Counted from the first letter of the stretch, positions 34,901-47,099 are shown. The stretch is 64,000 nucleotides of DNA from Aphidius gifuensis (GCF_014905175.1 NC_057792.1:12379321-12443320), one strand, 5' to 3'. Translations and numbers: made by a program. The notes: generated by a model from the letters alone, not told the origin.

Positions 34901-36788
34901 AAGATTATGCAAGAAATATGGCAGGCTAAGGTTGATTGGGACGAATCCGTCCCCATTCATATACATACGTCTTGGCAGATTTTTGTTGACGAATTAAAAT
35001 ATCTAAATAACATTTCCTTTGATCGTCATATTTTAACCGACATCGGTTGTGACGTTCAAGTACATGGTTTTTGCGATGCGAGGAACATAGGTTATGGTGC
35101 ATGCCTTTTTATAAGAACGACATTAGCAGACCAGTCTACATTGTAGATTGTTATGCGCCAAATCTAGAGTCGCTCCTATAAAACAAATAACCATACCTCG
35201 CCTTGAGCTTTGTGGAGCTCAAGTATTGACTCAACTATATAAAGAAGCTTCAAGCTCTTTCAATTTTGTACCGTCAAAAATAATTTTTTGGTGTGACTCT
35301 ACTGTTGTTTTACACTGGTTGAAAACTCCGCCTAACCTATTAAATGTTTACGTTGCCAATCGAGTAGCTAATATTCAAGTATCGTCTGAAAAAGCTTGTT
35401 GGCGTCACGTAAAATCTGAGGACAATCCAGCTGACGCTCTATCATGAGGTCAGTTGCCTCAAGCATTAGTTGACAACCAACAATGGAGTTTTGGTCCTTC
35501 TTGGCTCAATTGAAATTCTCGATAAAACTAATTTAGAATACAAGAAGAATGTTTGCTTAATTATTTCTGAGCAACATTTTTCCATAATCAATACCTTAAT
35601 GAAAAATTGCTCGACTTATCAAAAATTATTGAGAACATAATAAATGTACGAAGGTTTATCCTCGCCTTGAAAATACGCTGTTCTAAGACAGATGACAAAT
35701 CATCTGAAATGCTTCAAAATAAATTTTTATCAAGTCAAGAGATTGCTCAAGCTGAGCATGAGCTTTTAATCTAGATTCAAGGTGTATATTTTGAGACGGA
35801 AATTAAAATTTTTAGCTCGCAAATTCAAAGTAAAAATACACGATTTAATCGTGCCCGAAATGTATTTAAAAATGTCGGTATTGACTATTGCGGTCCATTT
35901 TTCATAAAAGAGAAAAAATTCCGCAATACAACTAAAATAAAAATATATGTATGCGTCTTTGTGTGTATGTCCGTAAAGGCAGTACACTTAGAAGTAGTTA
36001 GTGACCTAACAACTGAAGGTTTTTTAGGAGCGTTGCGGCGATTCATTGAAAGACGCGGTACCCCTGTTAAAATTTATTCAGATAACGGTACCAATTTTAT
36101 CGGTGCGAAAAATCAATTAAAAGAATTATATAATTTACTAAATTCTGATGAGCATAAACATCTGGTGCATAACTTTACAGCGTCACATATACCACGAATA
36201 TCATGGAATTTTATTCCACCATTATCACCTCATCAAGGGGGACTGTGGGAATCCACAGTAAAATTATTTAAACATCATCTCAAACGGGTAGTAGGTGAAT
36301 CACTTTTCACATAAGAAGTATTCACCACCTTCACCACTGAGGTTGAAGGTATTTTAAATTCAAGACCTCTCACACAGATGTCCTCTGATCCAAATGACCT
36401 TAATGTCCTTACACCTGCACATATTCTGATCGGTGAACCTATTCGAAACTTGCCGGAACAAGATTACACTGATACACCCACTAATAGATTTTGGGAACAT
36501 ATTACCAAGATGAAACAACATTTCTGGGCTCGTTGGCATATTGAATATTTACACGAGTTACAGAAACGTCATAAATGGGCTAAGGACACCGCTAACATTA
36601 AGGTTGGCGAAATAGTCCTCCTGGTGGAGAAAAATGCTCCGATCAGACGAGTGATCGAGGTATATCCAGGAGCTGACCAAGTAGTAAGAACCGCAGTCGT
36701 GAAGACGGCCAATGGGACCTACACCAGATCAGTCACATTGCTGTGCCCGCTGCTATTCAATGACGTCACACCAGTTCCAAACCAATAA
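31997..36788 (+). pseudogene. BEL/Pao gag-pol polyprotein, decayed
   Basis: One reading frame carries gag and most of pol, with stops at 32,714, 33,290 and about 35,144 and then frame changes. In order: gag from ATG 31,997 (BEL-type N-terminus and DUF1759-like capsid); a Cys/His-rich zinc region near 33,020-33,200; an aspartic-protease-like DUF1758 segment with LLDTCSTANFI near 33,425; reverse transcriptase with RVVFDASANS and the active-site YVDD near 34,550; RNase H with CDARNIGYGACL near 35,080; and integrase from about 35,880. The integrase keeps its catalytic pattern in GIDYCGP, SDNGTNF and GGLWEST, with the DUF5641 tail to 36,788. A short piece is missing inside the RT palm and another around 35,450-35,870. 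No 3' LTR follows. Confidence 0.88.
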
Positions 36789-36886
36789 TTATCAATATTT
36801 GTGTCTTTTTATTATGTAATCTGTTACAGGAAGAATTGGAACCAGTACATATTAAATTAAAATTAAAAAAAAAAATATATATATAT

Positions 36887-38016
36887 TGTAACGAAATTTA
36901 TTATTTCGTGGGTTCTCGAAATAAATAATCATCCAAATAGATATGGATTATTTATTTGTTAACGTTTACGTATTAATAACCAATGGGAGTTGGTTATTAA
37001 TAAATAAAGGATCACTAGTGCGAGGCTCTTCGTAGGGTCAAGACTATTATTATACATGACATCAATGGGGCGCCTATTCGATGTTTATAAGATGTCTTGA
37101 CACAAAAACCTTATCGCGGCGATGGCTCCACTCCTCCGTCGAAGAGACGAACTCACCGAAGGCTGCGTACGAAGCCCGATCGTAAACCTATCAAACTGCG
37201 GGCTAGAAAAGCGTGCTGCGCATGTCCGGGGGCGATAGGTAGGAGAGTGCTACTGAGTGGGGTCAGAGCTCACAGCAGCTAAGCACTGAACGTCGTCGTT
37301 AGACGACACAACTTGTCTGGCTCTCGAACTGATCACTTCTCTTCTCTTGACTGGCTCTCTTGGTTCACTATTAGTTCTCTCGACATCGTTTGGATCTCTC
37401 GTAAAGGTTCCCTAGGTATCAGACGTTAAGTCCTGGTGAAACTCTGTCCGAATTTCCAATGACGGACTAATACTAATGATCACGCTATATGGTTCTCTTA
37501 TTATAATAATAATTATTATTATATTCATCGCACATAAATGTGTATGTGTGAGTTCACGAATGGATCGCTGTAAATAATAACAATAATAATAATATTGAGA
37601 TATATTATTATTGCAATGGCAACGTATGTGTAAGACCTGGTCACGGATGGATCGCTGTATGGTTCCCTATACAAAATACATATCTCACATGTAGACTATT
37701 TGCTCCCACACTTACGATACTTGTGACGTCGGTATTTTACTATAGTATAGTCGCAATGTAATATAGGCGTATGTAATACACGATAGTTCCCTCAGGTTTG
37801 GTTACGTATTTCATAATCCAATCAGGTGGACCGCGCCCCTCTACCATTTCTAACACTGAATTAGGCTCCCAAATTAGTTCTCGTGACTACCACGGTTGTT
37901 GGCTTCCGAGATAACCAACATGGCTCCCCCCGGTGATTTTGAGGAGGATGGTGAGAAATCCTCGTTGCTAACCTTGGCCGATAGATCTCGCCGTGCAGGT
38001 CAGAAAATCGGTTACA
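36887..38016 (+). repeat. 5' LTR of gypsy element
   Basis: 1,130 bp bounded by TGTAAC at 36,887 and GTTACA ending at 38,016, perfect short inverted repeats, with the primer site 3 nt beyond. The same first 18 nt (TGTAACGAAATTTATTAT) occur after the polypurine tract at 44,636. Internal TATTATTA-rich segments and two CGGATGGATCGCTGTATGG-like repeats are present. ORFs inside are not genes. Confidence 0.85.
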
Positions 38017-38019
38017 AAA

Positions 38020-38037
38020 TGGCTCCCAACGTGGGGC
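38020..38037 (+). promoter_or_regulatory. Primer binding site, Lys-tRNA type
   Basis: TGGCTCCCAACGTGGGGC differs at one base from TGGCGCCCAACGTGGGGC, the complement of the 3' end of the Lys tRNA (CUU type) used by several retroelements. Confidence 0.8.
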
Positions 38038-38432
38038 CTGCCGTGAAAGGATTATGAAATAGGGGTTACCTACTGAGGCTGCTATAGATTAAAAATCATA
38101 GTGAGTGGTTACGTTGTGTATAGAACTGGTGACTGGATACCGTAGTTACCGATGGATACATTAAACAAGATGGCTACCGTAAAAACGAAAATTTAAATTT
38201 AAAAATTTTCAAACTTTCCCGTCAAAAGTGGTTCACAAAAATTCCAATAGATGTCGCTAGGTGCAAAAACCTAGAAGAATGGATAAGTTGTCGGCGAATT
38301 TTCTGATTGGCTGACGCCATCGGATGATGTCTCGGTTCTCTTTTGTGATTGGCCGGCACTCCTCATTGGTCGAGAAGGGCTAGGAGTTGCGCAGACGGCA
38401 ATTATCAGTTTTCGATGGAAGGGATGATAGCC

Positions 38433-38440
38433 TATATAAG
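38433..38440 (+). promoter_or_regulatory. Internal TATA box before the extra ORF
   Basis: TATATAAG, 107 bp upstream of ATG 38,540 and outside the LTR. The same octamer occurs before gag at 40,154. Confidence 0.5.
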
Positions 38441-38539
38441 GAGCTGTCTCAAACATAGCAGCTCATTATCGTCTTGGCTACCTTACGACTTGGTTCTCTT
38501 CTAACGTATTGGATCACTACTTGACTTGAATCACTCGAC

Positions 38540-39812
38540 ATGGCTACCTCAGCTCAACAAGACGAAGCTCTCGACATAGTGGATCACGGCAGGGATAACG
38601 AAGAGGTACCTGGATACCTTAATGGACGAGATGTCCAGAGATCATGAACAACATGTGGCTGGAGGTGTTGCATCCACAGAGACAACACTCACCACAGCTT
38701 CACCAGCTCTCGGGGCAATGAGTCCATTGACCGGTTCTCTGGCTAACTTGGATATCGATCAACCAAATAACATCTTGGAGAAGGTGGCCGAAGGAATCCA
38801 GAAGTGGAGCGCTATGGAATTAATTCCAGAGATGCCTCTCACCCCTGAAAAAGCCGGCATGGATCCCGTAATAGAGGTTAGGTCCTCGGATCTCGTTGTA
38901 AACGTCCAACCAGATCAAGTGGTTGGCGAAAAAGATCACGATGACGTTGAGGTCGATAATATCATGACCCAGGGTTCAACGTCAGAACGTTCAGCGATGT
39001 CTAGTCCAAGGGTTGTCAACACACCCGATTCGGATCTCGGACATGTGGATACCGCAGTACGTTCACTGGTAGAACAGTTCGCAAAGGATCCCGCATAATG
39101 GCGTGATATCGTCAGAGGAGTCACTGCACTGAAACGTCCACGTGATGACGATGACGTGACAAGTGATGCCAAGAGGAGTTGTACTCCATCGACTGGCAGG
39201 AGCTCTCGTGCATCTCCAAGAGATCCACGAACTCCCTCCCCTCGGATCCCGACACCAACTGGCGACTTCTAAATGCCAGCCTTTGGTATTAAAAAGGCGA
39301 AGCAACCAGTTGGTAACAAGGCGTATGTTGGAGGTGGTTTCGATCAAGACAGACATCATGACTTGATGATGAAGAAAAACTTCCAACAGAAACCAAGCCA
39401 GGCTCCCGACCAAGGTGCTGTCGTCACAAGGGTGCAGCCAATGAGTGGTGCTGTAAGACCACCGACAGTTGGCACTGTAGCAGCTGTTTGCTACAACTGT
39501 CGTGAACCAGGGCATCGGTACTCGCAATGCACCAAGACACCAGCACCTGAGGGGTTCTGTAGAAGATGTGGACGCCGAGGACAAACTGTGGCTACGTGTC
39601 CAAGGTGTTCAGCACGTTGGTTGGCTGCTGGTCCATATGTTCCAGCCTATGGGTGCAACGTACCACGAGGAGTACGCTTGCCATCAGCACCACCAAGCGA
39701 GACGGATCTCGATTTTGCTCAGTCTGGAAGGTTCCCTCATCAAGATGAAGCCAGAGCATTAAGTCCACCACGCAGAGGACGAGGTCGACGTGGCTCGAGT
39801 CGCCAGCCATAA
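38540..39812 (+). pseudogene. Extra zinc-knuckle ORF upstream of gag in the gypsy element
   Basis: ATG 38,540 opens a frame that shifts before 38,650 into the long frame 38,622-39,098. After a stop at 39,096-39,098 the protein continues, first in the same frame as a basic Ser/Pro/Arg-rich region, then in frame 39,273-39,812. The last part has a canonical knuckle CYNCREPGHRYSQC, a second Cys-rich motif CRRCGRRGQTVATC in which the expected His is replaced, a third CPRC, and an Arg/Gly tail PPRRGRGRRG. A complete gag with its own knuckle lies downstream, so this is an additional gag-like or nucleic-acid-binding protein. It is followed by AATAAA at 39,877. It has no capsid signature that I can recognise. 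Confidence 0.65.
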
Positions 39813-39876
39813 AGATGGCCGACAGATGGATCTCGTATTTTGCTCTCTAATAATTTTAAGTGTTGGTAATTTTATA

Positions 39877-39882
39877 AATAAA
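39877..39882 (+). terminator. Poly(A) signal after the extra ORF
   Basis: AATAAA 65 bp after the stop codon of the extra ORF, followed by a GT/T-rich stretch. Together with the internal TATA box it would delimit a separate transcription unit. Confidence 0.45.
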
Positions 39883-40153
39883 TGGTAAAAATGAAATTAT
39901 TTGTTCTCTGGTTATCTTATTTCCCTTTCCTCCTTTCAGGTTAGAGGTTAAGTAATGGTTCACTCGCTATCTTCTCGATTTTAGTTCTAATCGTATAGTG
40001 ATGGGTCTCTTGTAATGGATTTCTTGTAATGGATCTCTAATAGTTTTGGTTCTCGCCGCAAGTAAGACTTGGCGCGGAAGTTTTACCACTTCCACTCAGG
40101 TTGCGCAAAAGTCTTGTGCGTTGCTTGGCTCGGAGTATCTCTCTTGAAACGGG

Positions 40154-40161
40154 TATATAAG
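40154..40161 (+). promoter_or_regulatory. Internal TATA box before gag
   Basis: TATATAAG in a GC-richer context, 68 bp upstream of ATG 40,222. Same octamer as at 38,433. Confidence 0.45.
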
Positions 40162-40221
40162 CCCAGTCGCGAGCTGTAAGTCACAATCTTGGCTCTTGGA
40201 CTAGTAAGGATCGCTTAAAGA

Positions 40222-41370
40222 ATGGCTTCTGAAGAAGAGGTTCCCGAAGGATTGAAGAAGATGACGAACAGGAAGGTCCCACTGTTTCTCGTGGTGATAT
40301 CTCTAACACCTTGTTGTAAGCTCCGAACCGTAACCGGAATCTCTGAACTCTCACTCGACCTCGGTGGACCGAAGTCGACGCTTCCATGAAGATGGCAGCT
40401 CGGTTTTCCGGGCAACTTCCACCTGAGCGACGGAGACGAGACGAGACGATGGATTGATGATTTGCTCAACCATCGTGATGATGCTCGCAGAAGATCTCGC
40501 AACTATAACGGAGTTCGTACAATGCCACCAGCAAAGGTATTCGAACTATTGAATCTAAGTAAAGAAGACGTCGAAGAATTCTTGGCACGCATAGACGACG
40601 CTCTCGCTAGTTTTCCTATCAGGGAAGAAGATCTCTTGGGTATCTTACGTGGGTGTCTAAAAGACACGGCTCTCTTATGGTATCGAGGAAAAGACTTTAC
40701 TTGCTGGGATACAGCCCGCAAAGCTTTTCGATCTCGATTTGCTGATCTCGATTTCCAGCCATCATTGGAGGCAGAAATATTCACACGTGCACAAGGTCGG
40801 TACGAAAGTATTAGTGAATATCTGTCCAAGATGGATGCTCTCTTTTCGAAAACGATCCCGCCATGGCCTCAGTCGAGACGGTTACAAGTAGTATACCGTA
40901 ACTTACTGCCAAAGTTCCGAATTGGATTGAGATACGATAAGTGTCTCACTCTAACTGAATTAGAAGGTATGTTAAGACGACAAGAGAAGAACATGGAATG
41001 TTCACGAAGTTGGCAACCACCACGTAGGCCAGAGGAATCAGTGTGTCCAAGCTTGGCATACAAAGAGCCTGCTAGACCAGCTCGAGTTTCTAAGCCAAAC
41101 ATGGTCAACGCTCTCGATGGTGACGAGTCACCAATAGATCAAGAAGAGTTCTCGGAAGAAGATCCCGAAATGTTGGATGCTTTGGGTCGCCCAAAGCCTC
41201 GCGGCAAGTTCAATCGTGAGAACCGCTGTTTCAATTGCAAACAGACTGGTCATCAATTTCGCGATTGTAAAGAACCACCAACATTGTTCTTTTACCGTTG
41301 TGGTAAGGTAGGGGTCACGACTATCGATTGTTCTCGATGCAACCCGGGAAACGCGAGTCCGGTCGTATAA
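40222..41370 (+). pseudogene. gag: Gypsy gag
   Basis: A frame from ATG 40,222 has a TGA at 40,387 and then stays open to 41,370. If the upstream part is not used, the first internal ATG is at 40,522. The body carries a Ty3/gypsy capsid region (ALLWYRGKDFTCWDTARKAF, then SEYLSKMDALF). It ends with a CCHC zinc knuckle CFNCKQTGHQFRDC and a second degenerate one. Capsid and nucleocapsid roles follow from the family. It overlaps pol by about 40 nt in a -1 frame relation, the usual gag-pol frameshift arrangement. Confidence 0.8.
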
Positions 41371-44300
41371 TTCACCCTGTGACTACGATCTTGGACGATG
41401 CTAACCGACAGGGTCTCGCATATGATTGGGCCACTTCTGAATCCAATCCTATGTTGGAGAAATTGCAAAGATCTCTTGGTCCCGGTAAAAAGATAACTTT
41501 CTTTTTGAACATTTCTATCGGTGGACGTTCTCTTAATGCTTTGATGGATTCCGGTGCGACACGCACGTTCGCTGGGTTAGAAGGTATTCGATTGCTTGAG
41601 TCGTCGAATATTCAACCATTGAAAGTTCTCGGTAAAAAGGTTCTCGTAGCTAACGGAGAAGTGAAAATCATCGGACAGACGTCGATGACTCCAATTTCAC
41701 TTGGGGGCCGTACGATCTCGATAGAAACCTTATGGATGCCTTCTCTGTCAGAGTCATTCATTATAGGTATCGACTTCCTGCGTATTGCTGGAATAGTTGT
41801 GGATTTCTTTGGACAGACGTGGTTCTATCGCGATCAGCCAAATAAATCGTTCTCGTTTGATCCTGTGGAATCCATACATAGCATTATTGCATGTAAAGGA
41901 TTACAGATCCCGAAAGAAGACGAACAACGTCGTCTGAAAGACCTGTTGGATGCACACATTGCTCCAACTCCAGAAGGTCTACTGCTCTCTAAGCTCCTGG
42001 CTCATATAATAAACGTGGGCGATCACGAACCGATCAAGCAAAGGGTCCGGACGATGTCTCACCATAAGAAACTTGCTATATGGTCGGAGACAGACGTCAT
42101 GCTCACGAATGGGGTTATCGAACCATCAGAAAGCGATTGGTCAAGTCCAGTCGTGATGGTTAAAAAGAAAGATGACTCACTTAGGTTCTGTGTCGATTAT
42201 CGACAAGTCAATGCAGTCACTAAGAAAGACGCATATCCGCTACCGAATATGGCCGCCTTATTAGACGAACTACGTCAGGCAAATTATATCTCAACTCTTG
42301 ATTTGAGTAAGGCATATTGGCAGGTAGAGTTATCGAAAGATTCTCGAGAGATCTCGGCATTTACAGTTCCCGGTAGAGGTCTGTTTCAATTCACCAGGAT
42401 GCCGTTTGGCTTATCAAACGCTACTGCGTCGATGCAGCGAGCTCTCGACAAATTATTGGGTCCCGAATTTTACCCACACGTCTTCGTCTATCTAGACGAT
42501 ATAATAATCGTGACGAAGACATTTAAGGATCACTTAGACTGGTTACGTAAGGTTCTCGACAAACTCAGAAGCGCTAATCTTACCATAAACAGAGACAAAA
42601 GTGAATTCTGTCGCGCACAGGTAAAATACCTTGGGTTTGTGATCAATAGTGAAGGGTTACAGGTGGATCCCGAGAAAACTTCAGCGGTGAGGAATTCTCC
42701 AGCACCTCAATCGCAGAAGCAGGTCCGTAGGTTTCTTGGTATGGCTTCGTGGTATCGACGCTTTATTCCCGACTTTGCCTCTGTGGCTGCGCCGATCACG
42801 CAGCTAACCATAAAGAGCAGTCGTTGGAAATGGGATACCGAACAACAACAAGCGTTCGATACTCTGAAAGAACGACTAACGACCACGCCTACTTTAGCCT
42901 GCCCTGATTTTTCGGCTCCGTTTACATTGCAAACGGAATGAAGTAGTGTGGGTCTCGGTGCTGTCCTGACACAGGTTCAGGATGACAAAGAAAGAGTTAT
43001 CGCCTACGCGAGTAGAGCCTTAACTGATCCCGAAAAGAAATACACAGTCACTGAACAAGAATGTTTAGCTGTTGTATGGTCGATTAAAAAGTTCCGTGGA
43101 TATCTCGAAGGATACCGTTTTACTGTGATCACAGATCATAGTAGTCTACGCTGGCTCCATAATTTAAAGGATCCCGGCGGTAGATTAGCAAGATGGGCTC
43201 TCGGATTGATGGAATATGATTTCACAATCGTTCACAGAAAGGGTGCGTTACACCATGTTCCCGATGCGCTATCGAGAGCTCCCGAAGATGGAATAACCAT
43301 CGACGCCATCTTATCTTTACGAAATGTAAAAGACAAATGGTATATACGGCGCTGGGGAGATATCCGACGCGATCCCGAAAAGTTCCCGAGATGGAGGATC
43401 AGTGATGGACAGATGTATTTCCATCGCCCAGGCCCTTTAGCTGGCCCTTTAGCTGAAAATACAGATCTCGATGCGTGGAAGCTAGTACTACCACGCGAGT
43501 TACGTTCTCGAGCTCTTGTTGAATGTCACGATGATCCACAAGCTGGACATCAAGGCGTCAACAGAACATATCGACGTTTGACAGTAAGATATTTCTGGCC
43601 AGGCATGTTCTTCGACGTAGTCAGACACATCAGCCACTGCGAAATATGTCAACGTTGTAAAGTAGAGCAAAAAGTTCCCGCTGGTCTTATGAAGCCAGGA
43701 GTAATAAATAGACCGTGGACTCGTATAACGGCCGACATCATGGGTCCGTATATCGAAAGTAAGGCAGGTAACTGCTATGTTCTCGTTGTCCAAGACACGC
43801 TCACGAAATGGGTAGAAATTATCCCCATGAAAAGGGCTACCGGTTCGGCTATCTGTAAAATGTTAAAGGATCACGTAAGAACTCGCTGGGGGATCCCGAA
43901 AGAAATGCTCACGGATAATGGCACGGAATTCCAGAACAAGGACATACGAGCTCTGGCTAGCCAGAATCATATGAAATTGATCACGACACCACCATATCAT
44001 CCACAGGCGAATCCCACTGAACGTGTGAATCGTAGTGTGAAAATGATGATACGTGCATTTCTGGAAGACGACCATAGAGATTGGGATGCATGTCTAAGCG
44101 ATATACAATTCGCTCATAATACATCCTATCATGGCTCCCTACAAGCAACTTCGGCATTTGCTAACTTAGGCCGAGAGTTGGAACAGAAAGGATCACTAAG
44201 AAAGGAATTAGAAATGGATCACGAAACTATTGAGATAGGTTCTCGAGATTGGCTTGAACATATGGGACGCCATGATGCTAGCAAATTCTAAATGAAGCAC

Positions 44301-44531
44301 AAGTCATCGTGTAGGGATCTCGAATACGAAGTTGGACAACTCGTACTCGTTAGAAATCGAGAATTGTCCAAAGCACAAGCGTACCGAACAGCATCGCTAA
44401 ACAAACCGTTTATGGGTCCCTAGATAATTGTGGAAAAATTATCGCCGACAGTGTATCGGTTGACGGATCTCTCTGGAAAGGATAAAGGCAAGCTCTCGAT
44501 TACAGACTTAAAGCTGTATAAAAAGGAATGA
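41328..44531 (+). pseudogene. pol: Gypsy pol polyprotein, interrupted by stops
   Basis: Domains in order: retropepsin with LMDSGATRTFAG near 41,540; reverse transcriptase with CVDYRQVN, LDLSKAYWQ and active-site YLDD near 42,490; RNase H starting near 42,900; H2C2 zinc motif (HDDPQAGHQGVNRTYRRL, then HCEICQRC) near 43,530-43,660; and integrase. The integrase keeps its three acidic residues in TADIMGPY, TDNGTEF and NPTERVNRS. A TGA at 42,939 breaks the start of RNase H (QTE-stop-SSVGLGAVL, where Asp is usual). TAA at 44,289 and TAG at 44,421 break the C-terminal tail, which is otherwise recognisable to 44,531. All enzymatic signatures are present but the copy is not translatable as one protein. 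Confidence 0.9.
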
Positions 44532-44620
44532 CATGTGATGTCAAATGAGTTGGGCAAGCTAGAAATGTCCATAGGTCAGTAGAAGAATAGTTGGTTCTGT
44601 CAGTTTCGGGTCGAAACTTC

Positions 44621-44653
44621 CCTCACGGGGAGGAGTGTAACGAAATTTATTAT
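44621..44653 (+). repeat. Polypurine tract and 18-nt remnant of the 3' LTR
   Basis: CCTCACGGGGAGGAG precedes TGTAACGAAATTTATTAT, identical to the first 18 nt of the 5' LTR. The next bases (GGAAGATATT) no longer match, so the 3' LTR is truncated here. Confidence 0.85.
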
Positions 44654-45245
44654 GGAAGATATTATCAGACAGATTTGAGAATAAAAGACTCATGGTACAG
44701 TCACATTTTGAAAGGCTACATCAACTACCACAACTTAAGGAGCGTTCAGCTGTTAGTATGCAACAATTAATGAAGTTCTGCAAGCTCTCAAGTTAGCGAA
44801 AGTGACTGATCCTACTGATTGTATGCTTGTGTATCATTGCACTAAACTACTTGATGCCAACAAACGAGAGTGTTGGGAAAGTTATCTAAACAACTCACAG
44901 GAAATTCCTAAACTCGAGCAGTTTTTAGAATTTATTAAATTGAGAGCAAAAATACTTGAAGGAATTGAGAGCACTACACCATCAAGTCAGAGCACTCCAA
45001 AGGTGACAACCACAAAACCGTCACCAGTTAAACGAGCACAAGGCTTATCAGTTACGCAACGTACCGAACCAGCAAACAACTCAGGTGTTAGTCCATCTGC
45101 CTGGATTTGTGATGCTTGTCCAGAGAGTCATCATATGGCGAATTATCAAGTGTTTAGTGACTCCAACTTACAAAGAAGATTACAAATTGTAAAAAATAAA
45201 CGACTATGTTATATTTGCTTATGTAGAAAACTGAACTTACACTGA
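44654..45245 (+). pseudogene. Second BEL/Pao gag fragment
   Basis: Contains SHFERLHQLPQL, then after a frameshift ALKLAKVTDPTDCMLVYHC and ANKRECWESYL, the DUF1759-type capsid region of BEL gag. A Ser/Thr/Pro linker and the start of a Cys-rich zinc region (WICDACPESHHMANYQVF) follow. Sequence differs from gag at 31,997, so it belongs to another BEL family. It joins the gypsy LTR remnant with no intervening sequence. Confidence 0.75.
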
Positions 45246-45680
45246 TCTTTCTTCATGCTCGAAAGCATTTATTTTGTCGTCACATGTAAAACGTACGCCA
45301 TGATTTTAATTTTAATTTTAAATAAAAAATAAATAATATTAATAAATTATAATTACTAATTAATAAATTTTTAATTATTATTTTTTTTTTTATTATCAAA
45401 AAACAGAAAGTGATGCGAGAGATTGCGTCAGATACTTCCTCAATGACAGACCACGATGAAAAGAACGCTGAGCTCAAATGCAACTTTAAAAGCGTCCTTT
45501 CCAATAGCGTAGGATTCCGTGGACCTTAATAAAAATAAATGGTGTAGAATATAGTTGACATGTAACGGCAACTCGTCGCAAACTGTAGCGCGGTAACGTG
45601 CGTATGAAAGCGGGACCCAAGAAACGAACGCCGAGCTGCGCCGAGTCGCCGACCAATGAAATGCCTCGAAGCGAGGCCAC
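45246..45680. other. No recognisable gene
   Basis: A/T-rich start, then a GC-richer stretch (45,440-45,690) with many CG dinucleotides such as GAACGCCGAGCTGCGCCGAG. This may be the end of an element, but it has no readable terminus. Confidence 0.4.
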
Positions 45681-47016
45681 TCATGTACTTTTTATTAGGG
45701 GACCAGGGAATTCAGCATCTTGATAATCTGGATGTATTCGAAGATCATCACATAGCTTCAGCAAGTATAGGTGAATATTTTTATCAGGGTCATTTTGGGT
45801 GTTGTTTTCACTTGAAATTTTTTGTAAAACTCGAAGTTCACATATTGCTGATTGATTCCCTTGAATGATTGGTTCTTGTGGCGATTTATTAGATAATTTT
45901 TGGAACAGTTCATTTGGTGAAGTTGTCATTAATTCTTTACTAATTTCCTTTCTTTTCTCTCCTTTTTGGAAACGGCGATGAACATGTGTTGGATCATGTA
46001 ATACTGGATCATTGGTTTGCTGTTGTTTTTTTAAAATGATATCCATGATAAATATTTTCATGATTTGAACTATTCGATTTTTGAATAAAACAGATGGTTA
46101 TGTCAAACTCAGTGCATGATAAATCAAAACATTTTGCCTTAACGTAAAAGTATGTTTGGTGTTTTCTACCATCGTAAAAATTACAATTATGATCTTTTAT
46201 ATTAAAAAAACAAAAAGGAAAAAGCACTGCTAAAATTTGACAGAAGTCATCAGTCCAACCTTTTTTCAACCGTTTTTCACCATTCCACCAGCTCCAAAAT
46301 GATGGTTCAATTATGTTATAAAAATTGTATACTGGCAAATTTTTGGCTTTAATACCTTTAGTTGGAGTTGATGAATGTTCAATTTCATTGAATGATAATG
46401 AATAAGTAATTGATACATCGGAAATATTATTATGGACAGAATACTGTGGAATGATTTTGAGTTGACATGACGACGGAATAGAAGCGTTTTTCTGATAGTT
46501 CAAAATTTTTGGTTTTTCTTCTATATATGAAATGTATGTATGTGTGATCTAAAATCGGCCAAGTGGATAGTTGTGTTTGTTTTTCAGGTGTACTGTGTAA
46601 TTTTTCATACGTGATTGAATCGTCAGTTGAGAGTTCCGGAATTGAGAAATGTTTCTTTGATTGTGTTCTTTTTCTGGTGAATGATCAAATTTTTATTTTA
46701 TAATTGGACTATCGATTTGTCGAGTAAGTTTTTCTTCTGATGCAAATGTAGGAGTTTCATTTTTTTTGTCAAGTGTACGAATTGTTTGACGTGACTTGTT
46801 GGTCCTCTCAATCAATATTTGCCGGCTTTCATCTTTAACTCTACTATACTTTAACCGAAATGCATTGAGATATTTTTTGACCGTTAAATCTCGACGAATA
46901 TTTAGTATCAATTTGCATGATATGCCATAATGATTATGAGGATCGTAATTTTTCTTTTTTGTCGAATCAGTTTCAAACAACACTGTGTTGACATTTTTGT
47001 TCTTGTTCAAAAACAA
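45681..47016 (-). pseudogene. Frameshifted protein of a probable transposon family
   Basis: Three minus-strand frames follow one another: 47,016-46,693, 46,503-46,009 and 46,061-45,681. The region between the first two also reads as protein in another frame. They include a basic N-terminus with ISCKLILNIRRDLTVKKYL, the conserved-looking EPSFWSWWNGEKRLKKGWTD and NFYDGRKHQTYFYVKAKC, then a GEKRKEISKELM and VLQKISSENN stretch. This combination recurs in uncharacterised insect proteins that I associate with transposons, but I cannot name the family or show a catalytic domain. Two frameshifts and the absence of a downstream domain indicate a dead fragment. Whether it belongs to the giant palindrome arm cannot be judged because the matching right-arm sequence is beyond the window. 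Confidence 0.5.
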
Positions 47017-47099
47017 GGTTTCAACTTAATTTGCAATTGATTGTGCCGTAATTTTTTTTTTTCCAATAGCCATTCAAAAAGAAAAAACCTGAGGACCCC

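Larger units (their letters stand above)
36887..44653 (+). mobile_element. Ty3/gypsy LTR retrotransposon with extra 5' ORF, 3' LTR lost
   Basis: Order seen: 5' LTR, primer site, extra zinc-knuckle ORF with its own TATA and poly(A) signal, gag, pol (protease, RT, RNase H, integrase), polypurine tract, and the first 18 nt of a 3' LTR. The element sits directly after the BEL integrase tail and is followed by a fragment of a different BEL gag. The local base composition is more balanced than in the surroundings. Scattered stops show it is inactive in this copy. Confidence 0.88.

Noticed and set aside
37097..38456. Basic ORFs in the gypsy LTR and leader
   Set aside because: They lie within regulatory LTR/leader sequence with no conserved pattern.
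39063..39584. 173-codon minus-strand ORF opposite the extra gypsy ORF
   Set aside because: Shadow of the plus-strand zinc-knuckle frame.
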